Under the pieces are notes generated by a model, which was not told the DNA's origin, made no database searches, and saw only the letters and a list, made by a program, of their open reading frames with translations. The translations under genes were made by a program, and so were the position numbers. This document shows, one piece after another, positions 63,268 to 64,000 of a stretch of 64,000 nt of DNA (its first letter is position 1; the number at the start of each line of letters is the position of its first letter). Origin of the DNA: Zwartia vadi (lineage in GTDB: Bacteria > Pseudomonadota > Gammaproteobacteria > Burkholderiales > Burkholderiaceae_B); the NCBI RefSeq assembly GCF_030410375.1, contig NZ_JAUHHE010000005.1, forward strand, positions 1 through 64,000. The letters run 5' to 3'.

Positions 63268-64000
63268 ATGATGCAATCCCAATTCGATTTCGCCCTGGCC
63301 GCACCAGAAATTATTTTGCTGGTGCTGGGTATGGTCATTCTGGTCCTGGATGCGTTTAGCCAGTCCCCGCGCCGTACATTGGCCTATGGTTTGTCACTGC
63401 TGACGCTTGCTATCCTGACTGCCGTGTCTTTGTGGCAGTTGAGTGTGGGCATGATTGGCGAGACTTTCTCAGGTCTTTATGTTGCTGATCCTTTTGCCCA
63501 TGTACTCAAGATTGCCTCGTACATCGCAGTTGCCTTGACGCTGATTTACGGCCGTGAATACATCCAGACGCGCGATATGCTGCGCGGCGGAGAGTTTTAC
63601 GTGCTGGTGTTGTTTGCGTTGCTTGGTCAGATGGTGATGATTTCCGCAGGCAATCTGCTGACGATTTATCTTGGACTGGAGTTGATGTCACTCGCACTGT
63701 ACGCGCTGGTGGCGATGCGTCGCGATCATGCTCAGTCGACCGAAGCGGCGATGAAGTACTTTGTTCTGGGCTCGCTTGCCTCGGGTTTCATGCTTTATGG
63801 TATGTCCATGATGTATGGTGCAACCGGCAACCTCGATTTGCGTAATATCGCTGATGCAGTCGCATCGGGTCAGATTGACTTCCTGCCACTTGCTTTTGGC
63901 GTGGTGTTCCTGGTGGCGGGTTTAGCTTTCAAATTGGGTGCCGTGCCGTTCCATATGTGGGTGCCTGACGTTTATCAAGGCGCGCCGACTGCGGTCACGC
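63268..64000 (+). CDS. nuoN: NADH-quinone oxidoreductase subunit N, cut by the window end
   Basis: Third antiporter-like subunit; only the first 244 codons are inside the window. The reading begins [20 protein letters not shown] (ATG 63268 or 63271) and continues with [20 protein letters not shown] and, near the edge, the Lys-containing [20 protein letters not shown], as expected for NuoN. It starts 8 bases after the nuoM stop and should complete the A-N operon. Confidence 0.95.
   Translation, partial: MMQSQFDFALAAPEIILLVLGMVILVLDAFSQSPRRTLAYGLSLLTLAILTAVSLWQLSVGMIGETFSGLYVADPFAHVLKIASYIAVALTLIYGREYIQTRDMLRGGEFYVLVLFALLGQMVMISAGNLLTIYLGLELMSLALYALVAMRRDHAQSTEAAMKYFVLGSLASGFMLYGMSMMYGATGNLDLRNIADAVASGQIDFLPLAFGVVFLVAGLAFKLGAVPFHMWVPDVYQGAPTAVT

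Noticed and set aside
1..64000. CRISPR array
   Set aside because: No regularly spaced identical repeats with unique spacers and no cas genes were seen.

Overview
The window looks like a chromosomal segment of a betaproteobacterium of the order Burkholderiales, most likely Alcaligenaceae-like. This rests on the order psd-pssA, rpsO-pnp and tpiA-secG-tRNA-Leu-nuoA..N, the Burkholderiales-type porin, and the protein sequences themselves; no database search was possible. Base composition is moderate (about 50-58 % GC by eye), with one clearly foreign block.

Layout. 1-5.4 kb: phospholipid synthesis (psd, pssA), a lipoprotein, rpsO-pnp with its intergenic hairpin, and a PIN-domain protein. 5.4-9.97 kb: a lone pyruvate-dehydrogenase-type E1 gene divergent from an Lrp/AsnC regulator, followed by a thiamine-diphosphate enzyme split over two genes. 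10-16.6 kb: a complete Dpp/Opp-type peptide ABC transporter divergent from a serine hydrolase. 16.7-18.4 kb: a DUF3300 protein and a small Rap1a/Tai-like secreted protein. 18.4-36.8 kb: an 18 kb genomic island inserted at tRNA-Leu(UAA). 36.9-43.6 kb: a nitronate monooxygenase-like gene, hemN, and a six-gene molybdenum cofactor operon (moaA-moeA-moaD-moaE-mobA-moaC). 43.7-46.1 kb: an SMR exporter, a DUF411 protein, an ISL3-family insertion sequence and tRNA-Ser. 46.2-50 kb: tpiA, secG, tRNA-Leu(GAG), a universal stress protein and a porin. 50.1-64 kb: the complex I operon nuoA to nuoN, with nuoN cut by the window edge.

The island is the most interesting part. It has attL in the 3' end of tRNA-Leu, a slightly decayed attR copy 18.2 kb away, paired GGGGGTAT repeats near both ends that may be integrase arm sites, a P4-type integrase, and a leftward operon of AlpA-like regulator, cysteine-rich protein and winged-helix protein. 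Its cargo is a tight rightward five-gene cluster: a 1806-residue DUF4011/SF1 helicase/Vsr-like nuclease, HsdM, HsdS, HsdR and a DUF262-DUF1524 (GmrSD-like) protein. The first four genes overlap and the fifth follows after 9 bases. The helicase-nuclease also ends in what reads as a GreA/GreB C-terminal domain. I infer one transcription unit joining a DUF4011-type defence effector, a type I restriction-modification system and a modified-DNA restriction enzyme. Composition changes sharply inside the cluster, so it looks assembled by recombination.

Outside the island the genes are mostly housekeeping. The nuo operon is complete in order A-N with overlapping junctions. The peptide transporter, serine hydrolase and split ThDP enzyme may form a catabolic neighbourhood, but the substrate cannot be read from sequence.
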